This document shows positions 44,629 to 53,121 of a stretch of 64,000 nucleotides of DNA, piece after piece. A model generated the notes under the pieces. The model worked only from the letters and a program-made list of their open reading frames with translations, was not told the DNA's origin and did not search any database. Both the position numbers and the translations under genes were made by a program. Origin of the DNA: Tenacibaculum caenipelagi (lineage in GTDB: Bacteria > Bacteroidota > Bacteroidia > Flavobacteriales > Flavobacteriaceae); the NCBI RefSeq assembly GCF_004363005.1, contig NZ_SNYH01000007.1:1-64000 (forward strand), given 5' to 3'. Each line of letters begins with the position of its first letter. Positions within the stretch are counted from its first letter, which is position 1.

Positions 44629-45522
44629 TTAAAGTTTATTCAGAAATGCTTTTAAAGATGGATACACCTTGATAACTGCTTTAAAACTAACATCATCAAC
44701 CGCCATAGCTTTTTTCCCAAAAGCGACTAACTCATGACCTGTACCTTCAAGTACTTCTTCAACCTTAGAAAAGTATTCCGTTATCTTATCCTCAAAAGGT
44801 TGTACAGTCATAGAAGTAACAAAACAAATCTTTGTTTTACTTTTAAAAAAGTAATCCAAATTATCAAGAGGCAAACTTTGCCCCAAATAAATTGTCTCAT
44901 GCCCTCTTAAAATAAGCTCATAATTTAAGTACATCAATCCTAATTCATGAATTTCATTTTCAGGTAAAAACAACACATATGTAACATTAGAATTACTAAC
45001 TAAGTATTCAAGCTTCTCAATATTAATTTGTATTTTCTGCACTATTAAGTTTGAAATAAAATGCTCATGTGCAGGCAACAAAGTATCTGTTTGCCACAAC
45101 AAACCTACATGATCTAGAAAGGGCACAAAAACATCTTTAAACACCTCTCTGAAACTTTTTCTCTGCATCAACCTATTATAGGTCTTATTAAACAATGTTT
45201 TATCAAACTGGAACATTGCTAGCTTAAGAGAATTTACAGCCTCATCATTAACTGCCATCTTAAAAGCCAACTCTCTTGCTTTTAGAATAATTGTATCATC
45301 AGACATTTCAGCTATTTTAGAGATTTTGATGTTATTATTATTTAACAAAACAACATTTAATAGCTTTTGAAGATTCTCTGAAGAATAGTATCGAATATTA
45401 GTATCTGTTCTTTCAGGTGATAAAAGGTTGTAACGCTTCTCCCAAATACGAATCGTATGTGCTTTTATTCCTGAAATATTTTCAAGATCTTTTATTGTAA
45501 ATATAGACTTTATATTGTTCAA
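44629..45522 (-). CDS. CarH/LitR-like MerR regulator with a B12-binding photosensory domain, TTG start
   Basis: The 297-residue protein has a MerR winged helix (FTIKDLENISGIKAHTIRIWEKRY), a helical-bundle domain containing W143-x9-E153-H154 (the adenosylcobalamin-capping motif of CarH) and a Rossmann domain with E188-x-E190-x-H192 (CarH has ExDxH, where His binds cobalt). In CarH/LitR, dark tetramers with adenosylcobalamin bind DNA and light releases them. The start is TTG at 45522; a stop three codons upstream leaves no alternative. It lies at the head of the carotenoid genes and is probably their light-dependent repressor. The Asp-to-Glu change in the cobalamin motif is mild. Confidence 0.88.
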   Translation of the reverse strand: MNNIKSIFTIKDLENISGIKAHTIRIWEKRYNLLSPERTDTNIRYYSSENLQKLLNVVLLNNNNIKISKIAEMSDDTIILKARELAFKMAVNDEAVNSLKLAMFQFDKTLFNKTYNRLMQRKSFREVFKDVFVPFLDHVGLLWQTDTLLPAHEHFISNLIVQKIQINIEKLEYLVSNSNVTYVLFLPENEIHELGLMYLNYELILRGHETIYLGQSLPLDNLDYFFKSKTKICFVTSMTVQPFEDKITEYFSKVEEVLEGTGHELVAFGKKAMAVDDVSFKAVIKVYPSLKAFLNKL

Positions 45523-45551
45523 TACTTTTTAATTATAATTAAACAAATATA
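45514..45551 (-). promoter_or_regulatory. Promoter and degenerate operator at the start of the CarH-like gene
   Basis: TATATTTG on the minus strand (45551-45544) fits the -7 consensus about 22 nt upstream of the TTG start. ATTGTTCA (45514-45521), 18 nt and TAAACAAA (45540-45547) repeat the operator geometry with 6 of 8 matches in the left half. It would place the regulator over its own -7 box and start codon, suggesting autoregulation. Confidence 0.5.
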
Positions 45552-45635
45552 CAAAAATGATTAAATTTAAACTTGACACTTATATTTCTGATCTTTTTAT
45601 CGTTATTTTTGATATGAATTTCTCACATTCCACCT

Positions 45636-46586
45636 ATGATTTTTCAAACGCAGATACCTCTAAAAAAACAACCACATCATCAAATTGACTACAATTCAAA
45701 TTTGTTATTGTTAGGGTCTTGTTTTTCTGAAAACATAGGTAATAAGTTATCTTATTACAAATTTCAATCAGAGCAAAATCCCTTTGGTATATTATTCCAC
45801 CCAAAAGCTATTGAACAATTAGTTACCAATAGTATTAATCAAAAAGAATATACGGAAGATGCTATTTTTTTTCACAATGAACGCTGGCATTGCTTCGAAA
45901 CGCATTCAGTGCTTAGTTCACCCTCAAAAGAAGAATTACTTAACAATTTAAACAACAATATCAAATCAACTTTTAAGCAACTTAAAAATGCTTCACATGT
46001 AATTATTACTTTAGGAACAGCTTGGGTGTATCGTGAAATCGCAACAGATACTTTTGTTGCGAATTGTCATAAAATTCCGCAGAAAAAATTCTTAAAAGAA
46101 CTGTTAAGTATCGATGAAATTTTAGAAAGTTTAGAAGCTATCAACTCTTTAGTTCAATCAATAAACAAAGATGCTTCTATAATTTACACCGTTTCTCCAG
46201 TACGTCATATCAAAGATGGCTTTATTGAAAATCAACGTAGTAAAGCACATTTACTTTCAGCTATTCATCAAGTGGTTGAACCTCGCAAAAAAGTATATTA
46301 TTTCCCCTCTTATGAAATCATGATGGACGAATTGCGTGATTATCGTTTTTACGCTGAGGATATGATTCACCCTAACCAAACTGCTATTAACTATATCTGT
46401 GACAAATTTTCTGATGTATGGTTTACCGAAGACACTCTTAAAGTGATGAAAGAAGTTGAAACCATTCAAAAAGGATTAACTCATAAACCATTCAATCCAA
46501 ATTCAGAGGCACACCAACTATTTTTAGAAAAATTACAACAAAAAAAGGAAACACTTTTGCAAGCATTTCCTTTTATGAATTTTTAG
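45636..46586 (+). CDS. GSCFA-domain protein (SGNH-like hydrolase family)
   Basis: The 316-residue protein has LLLGSCFSENIGNKLSYYKF near residue 26, the GSCFS/GSCFA signature, followed by NPFGILFHP, VIITLGTAWVYR, TVSPVRHIKDG and DMIHPNQTAINYI, in which the DxxH pair fits a lipase/SGNH-type catalytic site. The family is common in Bacteroidota and its substrates are unknown. The gene is divergent from the CarH-like regulator. Confidence 0.92.
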   Translation: MIFQTQIPLKKQPHHQIDYNSNLLLLGSCFSENIGNKLSYYKFQSEQNPFGILFHPKAIEQLVTNSINQKEYTEDAIFFHNERWHCFETHSVLSSPSKEELLNNLNNNIKSTFKQLKNASHVIITLGTAWVYREIATDTFVANCHKIPQKKFLKELLSIDEILESLEAINSLVQSINKDASIIYTVSPVRHIKDGFIENQRSKAHLLSAIHQVVEPRKKVYYFPSYEIMMDELRDYRFYAEDMIHPNQTAINYICDKFSDVWFTEDTLKVMKEVETIQKGLTHKPFNPNSEAHQLFLEKLQQKKETLLQAFPFMNF

Positions 46587-46593
46587 TTCTTTA

Positions 46594-46908
46594 TTATTTA
46601 ACTAGATACTGATCTACATTTTGCCATGGACCACCATTAATTACATCAATACCATGGTTTTGTAAAAATTGAGTTGCTTGACCGCTTCTACCACCACTTT
46701 TACAAACCGCGATCACAGGTTTATTCCATGATTTGATTTCATCTACATTTAAAGGAATTGTTGTCAATACAATATGCTTTGCTCCTTCACTATGCCCTTC
46801 ATTCCATTCTGCTAAAGTTCTAACATCTAACACTACCGCTCCTTTAGCTAAATATTCTTGTATTTCGTTACTCATATTTTTTCTTCTAAATAAATTAAAT
46901 AATCCCAT
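46594..46908 (-). CDS. Rhodanese-like domain protein
   Basis: The 104-residue single-domain protein has VVLDVRTLAEWNEGHSEGAKHI and the active-site loop CKSGGRSG with Cys at about 69. It probably carries sulfane sulfur. The gene begins 1 nt after the aromatic hydroxylase stop on the same strand. A TACATTTG box on the minus strand (46938-46931), within the hydroxylase end, may give it its own promoter. Confidence 0.92.
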   Translation of the reverse strand: MGLFNLFRRKNMSNEIQEYLAKGAVVLDVRTLAEWNEGHSEGAKHIVLTTIPLNVDEIKSWNKPVIAVCKSGGRSGQATQFLQNHGIDVINGGPWQNVDQYLVK

Positions 46909-46909
46909 G

Positions 46910-48664
46910 TTACATCGAATGTTCTGGCAACAAATGTAAGCCGTTTTCTATTAACGTAGTGTAACTCTTGTTACCTTTTAAGATTTCTAAATGTGATTTT
47001 ATAGCTTCTTTAACAGAATAATCACGCTCTACAGCCAGTTCTAACAATTCTAGAGGCAATAACCAATCATTTTTAAATTTTGATTGTAACAATTCGAAAA
47101 TCTCTTGAATTTTTTCTTCAGAAGACGTTCCTTCTTCTCTCATTCCTCTCACCTTCTCATATAAACTGTACAATTCCTTATCTGCATCAGAATAAGCTAT
47201 TTTATGAGTTTTTGTTTCCGATACTTTTCCAACATCACCAAAAGAAGTTACATCTGCAGCACCTGCAAATGCCGATATTACTTCCACACCAACAGCCATA
47301 TCATACACCCCCCAATCAGGATGGAACAATACAGTATCACCGTGAGTTACCGTACAATTTTTAAAAGATATCAATAAAATTCTACCTCGTAAATCTCTGG
47401 TTCCTGTAATCACTTCACCTTCAACTTTTACTCCTCCTTCAAATTCAAGAACTACTTGTTCTCCTTCATAAATCCCGTAGGCCTTTAAGTCACGTGGACT
47501 CATATTTTCAATTGGAATATTAATTCCTTTTAATTTCCCTATTGGGCTTCCAAAACCTTCTGCATGATAAGTAATTCCATGCCCTATAAGTTCTTTATCT
47601 CTATTAGCTAAGGCAGTAGGACCAGTAGTTTGCACATAAATAGGCCTATTTTTTTCATCAGAAATCACATTTGTAAATACTCCTGACACTTGAACCCCTG
47701 TACTTAGCTCGATGGTTCCTAAATTTTTAGAATCTATCAATTTTTCTACTCCTTTCAACCCTCCAGATCGTATTGCCATTGTATTAGCAAACTCTTCTAA
47801 CACCATACTCAAGTGAGCAAAATCTGGCGTTACAAATAATTGAGGTTGTGGTTTTGTAATATCAAAACTTACATTCGCTGCTTCAATAGTATAAGGCACT
47901 TTTGTAACCTCATCTTTCATACACCATTTACTCTCCCCTATTGAAGATAATAACCCTGCTCCGTAAATTTTAGGATTTTCAAGTGAACCTATCAAACCAT
48001 ATTCAACCGTCCACCAATGCAGATTTCTTATTTGAGCCATTTCAGAAAGCTCTCCCATATTGTCTTGTAACCACTCAACTTTTTCTTGAGCTTCGTCGAT
48101 TTCTTTTTGACTTGAATTAGGATCTTCTTTTAGTATAGACAACAAACGAATTGCTTCGTACATCTCATAATCTTTAGCCGATGAAATTGCCTTAGCCCCT
48201 ATTTCACCAAAACGACGTAGATATTCTGCATATTCAGGATTTGCAATAATTGGTGCATGACCTGCTGCTTCATGAATAATGTCTGGTGCTGGTGTGTACT
48301 CAATATGATCAATCGTACGCATATCAGAAGCAATTACCAATACATTGTATGCTTGAAATTCCATAAAAGCATTCGGCGGTATAAATCCATCTACTGAAAC
48401 TGCCGCCCAACCAATTTCTTTTAAAATTCGGTTCATTCCCTGCATATGAGGAATTTTTTCAACCGAAATTCCTGTTTTTTTTAATCCATCTATATACGAA
48501 GAGTGTGCTACCTTACCTAAATAATCTATATTCATTCGCATTACATAGCGCCAAACTGCTTGATTTTGTGCAGTATATTCATCATACGGCTGTTTTACTA
48601 TGAATTTATGTAAATGCTTGGGTAGCTTTTTGGTAACTTCGTTTAATTCAAAATGAGGTTCCAT
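46910..48664 (-). CDS. Aromatic amino acid hydroxylase (phenylalanine 4-monooxygenase family) with a long C-terminal extension
   Basis: The iron ligands are visible: H131 and H136 in PDIIHEAAGHAPI and E221 in HWWTVEYGLIG. It would hydroxylate phenylalanine with pterin and oxygen. At 584 residues it is longer than the usual bacterial PhhA; about 250 extra residues at the C-terminus contain beta-rich segments (GTRDLRGRILLISFKNCTV, DTVLFHPDWGVYDMAVG) and a helical tail. This long form occurs in Bacteroidota; the extension's function is unknown. It is cotranscribed with the rhodanese gene. Confidence 0.92.
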   Translation of the reverse strand: MEPHFELNEVTKKLPKHLHKFIVKQPYDEYTAQNQAVWRYVMRMNIDYLGKVAHSSYIDGLKKTGISVEKIPHMQGMNRILKEIGWAAVSVDGFIPPNAFMEFQAYNVLVIASDMRTIDHIEYTPAPDIIHEAAGHAPIIANPEYAEYLRRFGEIGAKAISSAKDYEMYEAIRLLSILKEDPNSSQKEIDEAQEKVEWLQDNMGELSEMAQIRNLHWWTVEYGLIGSLENPKIYGAGLLSSIGESKWCMKDEVTKVPYTIEAANVSFDITKPQPQLFVTPDFAHLSMVLEEFANTMAIRSGGLKGVEKLIDSKNLGTIELSTGVQVSGVFTNVISDEKNRPIYVQTTGPTALANRDKELIGHGITYHAEGFGSPIGKLKGINIPIENMSPRDLKAYGIYEGEQVVLEFEGGVKVEGEVITGTRDLRGRILLISFKNCTVTHGDTVLFHPDWGVYDMAVGVEVISAFAGAADVTSFGDVGKVSETKTHKIAYSDADKELYSLYEKVRGMREEGTSSEEKIQEIFELLQSKFKNDWLLPLELLELAVERDYSVKEAIKSHLEILKGNKSYTTLIENGLHLLPEHSM

Positions 48665-48830
48665 AATGTTGTTTGTTTTGCTGTGTAAATTTAGGTTTTT
48701 TATAGTTTACAAAAAATTGATATCCGTTAAATTATCTATTTCTTATATTTACTAACACCCTATAGTTCTAAAAATTCAAATTAGAATCTAACAGTTAAAA
48801 AATTTGTTTAATTATAAAAAACCATTTGCT

Positions 48831-49100
48831 ATGAGTTTTGGAGGAGCAGTATCTGCAATGATTACCAGTTTAAAAAACAACAAAAGAAAAAGAGTCAGTG
48901 CTTTTGAAAAACTAGAACGATTTCAAAAAGAAAATGACGATAAATTATATTTCAAAAAAACTGCTAGTAAAGAAGAATTAGCACATATTAAAATACGAGT
49001 CCAAAAAGAGAACAGAAACCAACTTATCAAGAACAGTATCATTTATTTTTTAATCTTCGGAATATTAATCTATATCGTATTTGTTTTTATGAATTCTTAA
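48831..49100 (+). CDS. Small single-pass membrane protein
   Basis: The start is set at the ATG at 48831 (MSFGGAVSAMITSLKNNKR); a TTG at 48804 would add nine residues. The 89-residue product has a charged helical body and one C-terminal transmembrane helix (about 66-86). I do not recognise a family with a known role. It is followed closely by gpmI. Confidence 0.7.
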   Translation: MSFGGAVSAMITSLKNNKRKRVSAFEKLERFQKENDDKLYFKKTASKEELAHIKIRVQKENRNQLIKNSIIYFLIFGILIYIVFVFMNS

Positions 49101-49122
49101 AATAATCCCCGAAAATCTTTCT

Positions 49123-49130
49123 TATTTTTG
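49123..49130 (+). promoter_or_regulatory. -7 element for gpmI
   Basis: TATTTTTG fits TAnnTTTG and ends 18 nt before the chosen gpmI ATG (49149). It supports that start over an in-frame ATG at 49128, which lies inside the box region. Confidence 0.45.
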
Positions 49131-49148
49131 CAGTGTAACACACAACAA

Positions 49149-50666
49149 ATGAACAAGAAAGTAATTTTAATGATTTTGGACGGTTGGGGAATCACCCAAA
49201 ACCCAAAAGTATCAGCTATATATAATGCGAAAACTCCTTTTATAAATTCTTTATACGATGAATTTCCGCATGCACAGTTAAGAACTGATGGGGAACATGT
49301 TGGTTTACCTGAAGGACAAATGGGAAACTCTGAAGTAGGACACATGAACTTAGGGGCTGGTAGAATTGTATACCAAAACTTAGCTAAAATAAACAAAGCA
49401 GTAAAAGAAGGATCTCTTGCCAAAGAAACCGAATTAATAAAAGCTTTTGAGTATGCGAAAGCAAACAATAAAAACATACACTTTTTAGGGTTGGTCTCTA
49501 ATGGAGGAATCCATTCTCACATAGATCATTTAAAAGGGTTGTTAACAGCAGCTGACAATTTTGGCCTGGATAATGTGTTTTTACATGCTTTTACTGACGG
49601 GCGAGATTGCGATCCAAAATCAGGAAGATATTTCATCAACGATATCCAACAACACATGCAAGAAACTACAGGTGAATTGGCAACAATTACTGGTCGTTAC
49701 TATGCAATGGACCGTGATAATCGTTGGGAGCGTGTACAACTTGCTTATGATGCTTTAGTACACGGAAAAGGCTCAATTTCTTCAGATGCTATAGCTAGTA
49801 TTCAACAAAGTTATGAGGCTGATGTTACCGATGAATTCATCAAACCAATCATTATGGTGGATGGGAATAATCAACCTAAAGCGACCATTAAAGAAGACGA
49901 TGTTGTAATTTTCTTCAATTTCAGAACCGATAGAGGACGTCAATTAACTGAAGCTTTAAGTCAGAAAGACTTCCCTGAATTTAACATAAAAAAATTACCA
50001 TTGTATTTTGTTACCCTAACAAGTTACGATGATACGTTTAACAATATTCATGTTGTTTACGACGGAAAAAATATTGAAAACACACTAGGAGAAGTATTAG
50101 AATCAGCAGGGAAAAAGCAGATTAGAATTGCTGAAACAGAAAAATATCCGCACGTAACTTTCTTTTTCTCTGGCGGAAGAGAAGAAGAATTTAAAGGTGA
50201 AAAACGTTTACTGTGTCCATCACCAAAAGTGGCAACCTACGATTTACAACCAGAAATGAGTGCTTATGATATTCGTGATGCCATTGTTCCTGAACTACAA
50301 AGTGGTAATGTAGACTTTGTATGTTTAAATTTTGCTAATGGAGATATGGTAGGACATACTGGCGTTTTTGAAGCTGCTGTAAAAGCTTGCGAAGCTGTTG
50401 ACGAATGTGTAAAAGATGTAGTAACCACTGCGCTAGATAACGATTACACTACTATTCTAATTGCCGATCATGGAAACTGTGAAACCATGATTAACCCAGA
50501 TGGAACACCACATACAGCTCACACAACCAATCCAGTTCCTATGATTTTAATCGACAAAGAATTAAAATCAATAAAAAGTGGTATTTTAGGCGATGTTGCT
50601 CCAACCATTTTACAACTTATGGGAGTAGCACAACCTAAAGAAATGACACAACATTCACTTATTTAA
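49149..50666 (+). CDS. gpmI: 2,3-bisphosphoglycerate-independent phosphoglycerate mutase
   Basis: This glycolytic enzyme interconverts 2- and 3-phosphoglycerate using two manganese ions. The start at 49149 gives MNKKVILMILDGWGI, the conserved N-terminus with the first Asp ligand. GQMGNSEVGHMNLGAGRIVYQ contains the catalytic Ser, and IADHGNCETM and HTAHTTNPVP hold later metal ligands. The 505-residue length is standard. Confidence 0.97.
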   Translation: MNKKVILMILDGWGITQNPKVSAIYNAKTPFINSLYDEFPHAQLRTDGEHVGLPEGQMGNSEVGHMNLGAGRIVYQNLAKINKAVKEGSLAKETELIKAFEYAKANNKNIHFLGLVSNGGIHSHIDHLKGLLTAADNFGLDNVFLHAFTDGRDCDPKSGRYFINDIQQHMQETTGELATITGRYYAMDRDNRWERVQLAYDALVHGKGSISSDAIASIQQSYEADVTDEFIKPIIMVDGNNQPKATIKEDDVVIFFNFRTDRGRQLTEALSQKDFPEFNIKKLPLYFVTLTSYDDTFNNIHVVYDGKNIENTLGEVLESAGKKQIRIAETEKYPHVTFFFSGGREEEFKGEKRLLCPSPKVATYDLQPEMSAYDIRDAIVPELQSGNVDFVCLNFANGDMVGHTGVFEAAVKACEAVDECVKDVVTTALDNDYTTILIADHGNCETMINPDGTPHTAHTTNPVPMILIDKELKSIKSGILGDVAPTILQLMGVAQPKEMTQHSLI

Positions 50667-50767
50667 AATATATCTTATGAAATGAGCCATAACAAGAAGT
50701 TGATATCAACCGAAAGGATTATTGGCGAATTACATCTGACCTATAAAAAACTATAAAAATTAAACAG

Positions 50768-51298
50768 ATGAAAAAAATCGTGTATTTGCTTATTACCGCT
50801 TTAGTAGTTTCATGTGCTTCAGCGCCTAAAAATCTTGCTACCAAAAATGAAAATGGAAATTTAGTAGGTATTGCTACAAAAAAAGATCTTCAGCAAGAAC
50901 CTTACGGTAGTGAGTGGTTTAACGATTTTTATTCATATTATGAAACCGATAAAAATACAGTTGAACAACTAAAACCGTATTTGAAAGACATAAAAATCAA
51001 AGGTTTTATGGGAACTTGGTGTGGTGATAGCCAAAGAGATATTCCTAATTTTTATAAAATTTTAGACGAAGCTCAATTTGACTACAAAAACCTTGAATTA
51101 GTTACCGTTAATCGTCAAAAGAAAGCAAATGGATTGGAAGAAGGATTTGATATTACTCATGTTCCAACATTTATATTTTACAAAAACGGAAAAGAAATTG
51201 GTCGCTTTGTAGAACATGCCTTAGATGACAGTACAGTTGAAGAAGATTTCTTAAAAATACTTTCTGGCCAAGAATACAAGCATCCATATCAAAAATAA
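50768..51298 (+). CDS. Thioredoxin-fold lipoprotein with one active-site Cys
   Basis: The lipoprotein signal ends in LVVSCASAPK. The thioredoxin-like domain has GFMGTWCGDSQRDIPNFY and the cis-Pro loop THVPTFIFYKNGKEIGRFVE. The usual CxxC is WCGDS, so only the first Cys is present. It is probably an envelope thiol protein, either a resting or sensing thioredoxin or one acting through mixed disulfides. It lies about 100 nt behind gpmI and about 30 nt before map. Confidence 0.85.
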   Translation: MKKIVYLLITALVVSCASAPKNLATKNENGNLVGIATKKDLQQEPYGSEWFNDFYSYYETDKNTVEQLKPYLKDIKIKGFMGTWCGDSQRDIPNFYKILDEAQFDYKNLELVTVNRQKKANGLEEGFDITHVPTFIFYKNGKEIGRFVEHALDDSTVEEDFLKILSGQEYKHPYQK

Positions 51299-51301
51299 CC
51301 G

Positions 51302-51309
51302 TAAATTTG
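51302..51309 (+). promoter_or_regulatory. -7 element for map
   Basis: TAAATTTG matches TAnnTTTG and ends 18 nt before the map ATG at 51328. It overlaps a TTG codon at 51307 that would otherwise extend the reading frame, which argues for the ATG start. Confidence 0.5.
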
Positions 51310-51327
51310 CGCCTCAATATTTTTAAC

Positions 51328-52146
51328 ATGATTATTCAAAAAACCAGAGAAGAAATTGAATTAATGCGCGAAAGTGCTTTAGTAGTATCAAAAACCTTAG
51401 GTATGCTTGCCAAAGAAGTAAAGCCTGGAGTTACTACATTGTATCTTGACAAACTTGCCGAAGAATTTATTCGCGAGCAAGGTGCTGTTCCTGGTTTTTT
51501 AGGTTTGTACGATTTTCCGAACACACTTTGTATGAGTCCTAACTCTCAAGTAGTACACGGAATTCCAAACAATACCCCTTTACAAGAAGGTGATATCATT
51601 TCTATTGATTGTGGTGCTATCAAAAATGATTTTTACGGAGATCATGCTTATACGTTTGCCGTAGGTGAAATTGCTCCCGAAACACAAAAATTATTAGACG
51701 TTACCAAAGAAAGTTTATATGTAGGTATTCGCGAGTTTAAAGTAGGAAATCGTGTTGGCGATGTCGGATTTGCGATTCAAAACTTTACCGAAAAACATGG
51801 TTATGGAGTTGTTCGTGAATTAGTTGGACACGGATTAGGACGCAAAATGCACGAAGATCCTGAAATGCCTAACTACGGAAAAAGAGGTCGTGGTAAAAAG
51901 TTTGTTGAAGGAATGGTTGTCGCTATAGAACCTATGACAAACATGGGTACACAAAAGATTCTCCAACATAGTGATGGATGGACAATTACTACCTTAGACA
52001 ATAAACCATCTGCCCATTTTGAACACGATGTAGCCATTATTGATGGTAAACCTGAATTATTATCTACCTTTAAATACATATACGAAGCTTTAGGTATTGA
52101 AAGTAACGAAGAAGATGAATTTAGACAACAACCATTAGTTATATAA
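51328..52146 (+). CDS. map: Methionine aminopeptidase type I
   Basis: It removes the initiator Met from nascent proteins. The ATG at 51328 gives MIIQKTREEIELMRESA, the normal N-terminus. Metal ligands lie in ISIDCGAIKNDFYGDHAYTF (two Asp), ELVGHGLGRKMHEDP (His), VVAIEPM (Glu) and HFEHDVAI (Glu). The 272-residue length is typical. It is followed by the methyltransferase gene after 3 nt. Confidence 0.97.
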   Translation: MIIQKTREEIELMRESALVVSKTLGMLAKEVKPGVTTLYLDKLAEEFIREQGAVPGFLGLYDFPNTLCMSPNSQVVHGIPNNTPLQEGDIISIDCGAIKNDFYGDHAYTFAVGEIAPETQKLLDVTKESLYVGIREFKVGNRVGDVGFAIQNFTEKHGYGVVRELVGHGLGRKMHEDPEMPNYGKRGRGKKFVEGMVVAIEPMTNMGTQKILQHSDGWTITTLDNKPSAHFEHDVAIIDGKPELLSTFKYIYEALGIESNEEDEFRQQPLVI

Positions 52147-52149
52147 CTT

Positions 52150-52926
52150 GTGTCTTTATTTAAAACGATATTAAATACAATTCCAAGACCCCTTTTAATC
52201 AAAGCTAGTTATTTGGCTAGACCTATAATTGCTTGGTGGTTAAAGGGAGATAATTTTACTGATCCTATTGACGGAAAGTCTTTCAAGAAGTTTTTGCCCT
52301 ATGGATATGGAAAACAGCGAGAAAATGCACTTTCTCCTTCTACTTTATCGCTAGAAAGACACCGTTTACTATGGCTATTTTTACAAGATGAAACTAATTT
52401 TTTCACTTCGAATAAAAAGTTAAAAGTATTGCATATTGCTCCCGAGCAATGTTTTTTAGATCTTTTTAGAAAACAACAAAACCTAAAATATATTACTTCC
52501 GATTTAGAATCGCCAATTGCAGATGTAAAAGCAGATATTTGCGACTTACCTTTTGAAGACAATGCTTTTGATGTTGTGTTTTGTAATCATGTTTTAGAGC
52601 ATATTCCTAATGACACAAAAGCCATGCAAGAATTGTATCGTGTAATGAAAATTGGAGGATTTGGAATTTTTCAAATCCCACAAGATTTATCGAGAGAAAC
52701 TACTTTCGAGGACAATGCCATTACCGACCCAAAAGAACGTGCTAAAATCTTTGGTCAGTACGATCATGTACGTGTGTATGGACGTGATTATTTTGACAAA
52801 TTACGTTCTATAGGGTTTAAAGTTAACGAGATAGACTACACAAAAAAAATTGCTCCAGAAAAGTTAGAACGATTTGCCTTAATGAAAGGCGAAATTTTAC
52901 CTGTTTGCTATAAACAAGAAAATTAA
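52150..52926 (+). CDS. Class I SAM-dependent methyltransferase, GTG start
   Basis: The 258-residue protein starts at GTG (52150), 3 nt after map. The Rossmann core (about 95-215) contains VLHIAPEQCFLDLFR (a variant motif I lacking the usual Gly triad), ICDLPFEDNAFDVVFCNHVLEHI and MKIGGFGIFQIP. It belongs to the Methyltransf_11-like group. The substrate is unknown; the partnership with map is positional only. Confidence 0.88.
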   Translation: MSLFKTILNTIPRPLLIKASYLARPIIAWWLKGDNFTDPIDGKSFKKFLPYGYGKQRENALSPSTLSLERHRLLWLFLQDETNFFTSNKKLKVLHIAPEQCFLDLFRKQQNLKYITSDLESPIADVKADICDLPFEDNAFDVVFCNHVLEHIPNDTKAMQELYRVMKIGGFGIFQIPQDLSRETTFEDNAITDPKERAKIFGQYDHVRVYGRDYFDKLRSIGFKVNEIDYTKKIAPEKLERFALMKGEILPVCYKQEN

Positions 52927-53121
52927 TTTTTGTTTTAAATTTATTCAACTAAAACAAAAAATATTCTTTTCCTCTCTCTAAAAACGGGTGTTTTTTCTAA
53001 ACCATTCTATTTTTTACACTACCATATAGCCTACTTTTCTTTTTTCTAGAGAAATTATTTCACAAAAATTTAAAATATTTTCTTACTTTTATATTTAACT
53101 ACTAACTAACCAAACATAAAT

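Noticed and set aside
48803..48810. TTTGTTTA as a further CarH-type operator upstream of the small membrane protein
   Set aside because: No TAAACAAA partner is found at the 18-nt spacing; a single AT-rich octamer is expected by chance.
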